Shown here: positions 61,221-64,000 of the stretch, one piece after another | Layout: every line of letters begins with the position of its first letter | Position numbering within the stretch: the first letter of the stretch is position 1 | Origin: Meishania litoralis | GTDB taxonomy: Bacteria > Bacteroidota > Bacteroidia > Flavobacteriales > Flavobacteriaceae | Assembly (NCBI RefSeq): GCF_042611095.1 | Contig: NZ_JBHFPV010000001.1 | Location: 1,302,001-1,366,000 of the forward strand | Direction of reading: 5' to 3' | Length of the DNA stretch: 64,000 bases | The notes under the pieces: model-generated | Seen by the model: the letters and a program-made list of their open reading frames with translations, nothing else | Told to the model about the DNA's origin: nothing | Database searches by the model: none | Program-made: the position numbers and the translations under genes

Positions 61221-61283
61221 GTCGCTTCTACAATCGTCGTCGGGTTAGGGGGTGGCAATCCTCCAATCCTAGATTTTCCGGAA

Positions 61284-62555
61284 TTATAGGTCAAAACCGA
61301 TATCGGAACGATAATTCATTCCGTCAAAAGATACTTTTTCGATGTTTTGATAGGATTTGGACAGCGCATTTTTGAAATCATTTCCAAACGAGGTTATTGC
61401 CATGACACGGCCGCCATCGGTAACGACTTTCTCTCCGTCTATTCGCGTACCTGCATGAAAGACCAGTGAATCGGATATTTCATCGAACCCTTTGATTTCC
61501 ATTCCCTTTTTATAAGTGCCGGGATAACCGCCGGAGACCAGCATGACGGTAGATGCCGTGCGATTGTCAACTTTTAGGTCGATATCGTCAAGACACTGCT
61601 TAGCAACCGCCTGAAAAACCTCTACAAGATCATTTTCAATTCTTGGTACGACGACTTCAGTCTCAGGGTCGCCCATACGTACATTGTATTCTATTACAAA
61701 GGGATCGTCGCCTACTTTGATCAATCCGATGAAAATAAACCCCTTGTAGGGCAGGTTGTCCGTTCTAAGCCCCTCTACGGTCGGTTTTACGATTCGTTGG
61801 TGTATCTTTTCCATAAACGCTTTATCTGCAAAGGGAACCGGGGAAATGGCCCCCATACCTCCTGTATTGAGTCCTGTATCACCTTCGCCTATACGTTTAT
61901 AATCCTTGGCCGTGGGCAGCACTTTATAACCTTTGCCATCAGTGAGTACAAAAACGCTCAGTTCGATCCCGGAAAGAAATTCCTCGATAACCACCGTTGT
62001 GCTCGCCTTGCCGAACTTTGATTCCAACAACATAGATCGAAGTTCACGTTTGGCATCGTTAAGGTCATCGAGTATTAAAACCCCTTTGCCTGCCGCCAGA
62101 CCATCGGCTTTAAGCACATAAGGCGCCTTTAACGTCTCAAGAAAGGCTTCACCTTCAGCAATGTTGGCGGCAGTGAAACTTTGATATGCGGCGGTAGGGA
62201 TATTATGGCGACCCATAAATTCTTTGGCAACTCGTTTACTGCCCTCCAGGGCCGCGGCCGCCTTTTGCGGTCCAATAACGGCGATATGGCCTATTTCTTT
62301 GTCCTTCAGGAAAAAATCGTGTATTCCATTCACCAAAGGATCCTCGGGCCCGACGACTACCATCTGTATGCGGTGCTCGAGCACCGCATTTTTTATACCC
62401 TCAAAATCATTTACACCAATTGGTATATTCTTTGCGATCAACGCCGTTCCAGCATTTCCAGGGGCGACGAAGAGGTTAGAAATGTGCTTGCTTTGACCAA
62501 GTTTCCAGGTCAGGGTATGCTCCCTACCACCAGAACCTAAAACTAAAATGTTCAT
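61284..62555 (-). CDS. purD: Phosphoribosylamine--glycine ligase
   Basis: 423 residues. N-terminal VLGSGGREHTLTWKL, ATP-grasp core (KADGLAAGKGV, EFLSGIELSVFVLTDG) and the NTGGMGAISPVPF loop. Third reaction... the second step of purine biosynthesis, joining glycine to phosphoribosylamine with ATP. Monocistronic with a good promoter. Confidence 0.97.
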   Translation of the reverse strand: MNILVLGSGGREHTLTWKLGQSKHISNLFVAPGNAGTALIAKNIPIGVNDFEGIKNAVLEHRIQMVVVGPEDPLVNGIHDFFLKDKEIGHIAVIGPQKAAAALEGSKRVAKEFMGRHNIPTAAYQSFTAANIAEGEAFLETLKAPYVLKADGLAAGKGVLILDDLNDAKRELRSMLLESKFGKASTTVVIEEFLSGIELSVFVLTDGKGYKVLPTAKDYKRIGEGDTGLNTGGMGAISPVPFADKAFMEKIHQRIVKPTVEGLRTDNLPYKGFIFIGLIKVGDDPFVIEYNVRMGDPETEVVVPRIENDLVEVFQAVAKQCLDDIDLKVDNRTASTVMLVSGGYPGTYKKGMEIKGFDEISDSLVFHAGTRIDGEKVVTDGGRVMAITSFGNDFKNALSKSYQNIEKVSFDGMNYRSDIGFDL

Positions 62556-62571
62556 GTTTTACTATTTTGGG

Positions 62572-62601
62572 CAAAAATAGACATGTTCACTTCAAAAACA
62601 A
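62572..62601 (-). promoter_or_regulatory. Promoter of purD
   Basis: Minus strand TTG (62601-62599), 19-nt spacer and TATTTTTG (62579-62572), 17 nt ahead of the ATG. Full consensus match. Confidence 0.7.
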
Positions 62602-63065
62602 TTTCAATTCTGCAAAACACGCATACTTCTTTAGTGCAAACCTTGAATTCGTTCAATTGGCAAAAAAAAAGGATTCATGGTGGACCAACGAAGAAACGCA
62701 ATAAGGTATATGGGCCTTAAACGAATCATTTGTAGTACAATTGATATTTCGGGCAATGCACTTTATCGATAAAACGTAGCAAATATGCGCTGAAAGACCC
62801 GCTATTATTGCGAAACTCCCAAATCGTATACGATTATGGGCCATCGTTTAAGAAAAAACCTATCGCTTTATAGTAAATTTTGTACCCATCTTTGCTCCAT
62901 AGTTTTTAAACGTTGATGGTCAAATAACGAAAAGCAGATCCTGGTCGGACAATAATCAAATCAATATCCAAAAAAGACCGCCAAATAGAACTCTATGGGA
63001 GTTACAGAAACGCTAGACAAGCGAAAAAATAAGTTTATCGATTAACGTGTAAACGCCTCAATGAA
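62602..63065. other. Intergenic region, no gene recognised
   Basis: About 460 bp between the purD promoter and the end of the decarboxylase gene. Short frames on both strands lack a convincing start or composition, and no terminator-type hairpin was found. Confidence 0.5.
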
Positions 63066-64000
63066 CTAATAAAACTCACGGTGTTCTTTCTGATGCAACT
63101 CGTTAACAGGCAGTGTCTTAAAATAATCGTATACGATTTTAAGTCCCTCGGAACGACCTACCTTAGGCTCCCAGCCCAAGATTTCCTTCGCCCTCGTTAT
63201 ATCAGGCTGCCTTTGTAACGGATCATCTTGAGGTAATGGCTTATAAATAATCTTCTGTTGCGTACCCGTAAGTTTGATTATCTCTTCGGCAAACTCTTTT
63301 ATGGTAGTCTCGTGGGGATTTCCAATGTTTATAGGATCGGTATAATCACTAAATAATAATCGGTATATTCCCTCGATCTGATCATCAATATAACAAAAGG
63401 ACCTTGTTTGGCTGCCATCGCCAAAAACGGTAAGATCTTCACCACGTAACGCCTGCCCCATGAAAGCCGGAACAACACGTCCATCATTTAATCGCATTCG
63501 AGAGCCATATGTATTGAAAATACGGACAATTCGCGTATCGAGACCGTGAAAACGATGATAGGCCATGGTAATCGACTCCATAAAACGCTTGGCCTCATCA
63601 TAAACTCCTCTCGGCCCCACAGGGCTCACATTGCCATAGTAATCCTCATTTTGGGGATGAACCAAAGGATCTCCATAAACCTCCGATGTCGACGCCACCA
63701 AGATTCTAGCATTTTTATCCTTTGCCAATCCCAATAAATTGAGGGTTCCTAAAGACCCCACCTTCAAAGTTTCAATTGGGATCTTTAAATAATCTATCGG
63801 ACTTGCGGGAGAGGCGAAATGCAGAATATAATCCAACTTACCGGGCACCTGAACAAAGGTCGAAACATCATGATGATAGAACTCGAAATGTTCCAACGGA
63901 AAAAGATGCTCGATGTTCCTTAAATCGCCGGTAATCAGATTATCCATTCCAATTACATGGAATTCTTCCGCTATGAAGCGATCGCATAGGTGCGAACCCA
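63066..64000 (-). CDS. UDP-glucuronic acid decarboxylase (UDP-xylose synthase), 5' end outside window
   Basis: Partial: the frame is open to the right edge, so about 20 or more N-terminal residues including the start of the GxxGxxG NAD loop are missing (the window begins at GSHLCDRFIAEEF). Visible: MDNLITG, catalytic Tyr-x3-Lys as YDEAK within GVYDEAKRFME, TSEVYG, and the GNPHETTIKEFAEEI C-terminal block. Extended short-chain dehydrogenase that turns UDP-glucuronate into UDP-xylose for exopolysaccharide or LPS. Confidence 0.92.
   Translation of the reverse strand, partial: GSHLCDRFIAEEFHVIGMDNLITGDLRNIEHLFPLEHFEFYHHDVSTFVQVPGKLDYILHFASPASPIDYLKIPIETLKVGSLGTLNLLGLAKDKNARILVASTSEVYGDPLVHPQNEDYYGNVSPVGPRGVYDEAKRFMESITMAYHRFHGLDTRIVRIFNTYGSRMRLNDGRVVPAFMGQALRGEDLTVFGDGSQTRSFCYIDDQIEGIYRLLFSDYTDPINIGNPHETTIKEFAEEIIKLTGTQQKIIYKPLPQDDPLQRQPDITRAKEILGWEPKVGRSEGLKIVYDYFKTLPVNELHQKEHREFY

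Noticed and set aside
62653..62844. 63-codon minus-strand frame between purD and the decarboxylase gene
   Set aside because: Unusual composition, no terminator or promoter fit; taken as chance.

Overview
The window is a compact, AT-leaning chromosomal segment from a member of the Bacteroidota, almost certainly a marine-type Flavobacteriaceae. The evidence is a gliding/type IX secretion lipoprotein pair (GldH and a SprE/PorW-like TPR lipoprotein), lineage-typical families (RicT/PSP1 next to gldH, DUF4292 next to an EnvC-like protein, HU-CCDC81/SPOR protein, DUF5687, DUF4254), LytS/LytTR-type signalling, an ECF sigma factor with a membrane-anchored partner, and promoters of the Bacteroidota form TTG-N17-19-TAnnTTTG. 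No rRNA, tRNA, insertion sequence, prophage or CRISPR array was recognised; most of the window is core genome.

Layout. 1-5.4 kb: truncated thioredoxin-like protein, LytS/LytTR two-component pair, serine hydrolase, a secreted protein of unknown function, a GNAT acetyltransferase and a 35-residue small gene with its own terminator. 5.7-12.9 kb: scoAB CoA-transferase interrupted by a four-helix-bundle gene, then PBP1A-gldH-ricT, then trhO. 13.3-19.2 kb: recA, lipoprotein, ECF sigma factor and its membrane/beta-barrel partner, plsC, a GlsB-like protein, trpS. 19.2-29.6 kb: a 1245-residue surface protein with a TonB plug but no barrel, dprA, HU/SPOR protein, thioesterase, an S41 protease divergent from a membrane-bound winged-helix regulator, an aldo/keto reductase. 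29.7-35.4 kb: flippase-dut-TPR-DUF4292-envC operon. 35.5-44.6 kb: a transcription block sprE-bactofilin-atpZ-(small membrane protein)-atpBEFHA-[dead four-helix-bundle gene]-atpG; atpD and atpC are absent. 44.9-49.1 kb: ABC transporter with two paralogous membrane proteins and PadR. 49.2-54.6 kb: ferredoxin-type reductase, patatin/thioredoxin/DnaJ operon, HtrA/DegQ and a 40-residue small gene. 55-58.2 kb: an arsenosugar-type cluster (DUF2064 glycosyltransferase, AhpD-like protein, radical SAM ArsS) with a TetR regulator. 58.2-64 kb: GT9, DUF4254, small membrane proteins, purD and a truncated UDP-glucuronate decarboxylase.

The two signals most worth following are these. (1) Two four-helix-bundle (23S-IVS-protein family) genes are each wedged between two genes of a conserved operon and each bounded by imperfect inverted repeats that overlap the upstream gene's stop codon and the element's own start and stop; one copy is killed by a single in-frame TAG. 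Two further intra-operon hairpins sit directly behind a stop codon and may be ORF-less relatives. (2) An 18-bp palindrome of the form ACCGACC-N4-GGTCGGT occurs upstream of the arsenosugar operon and twice upstream of the TetR gene, suggesting a TetR-controlled arsenosugar regulon. Two short genes (35 and 40 codons), each followed by a strong terminator, were read directly from the sequence.
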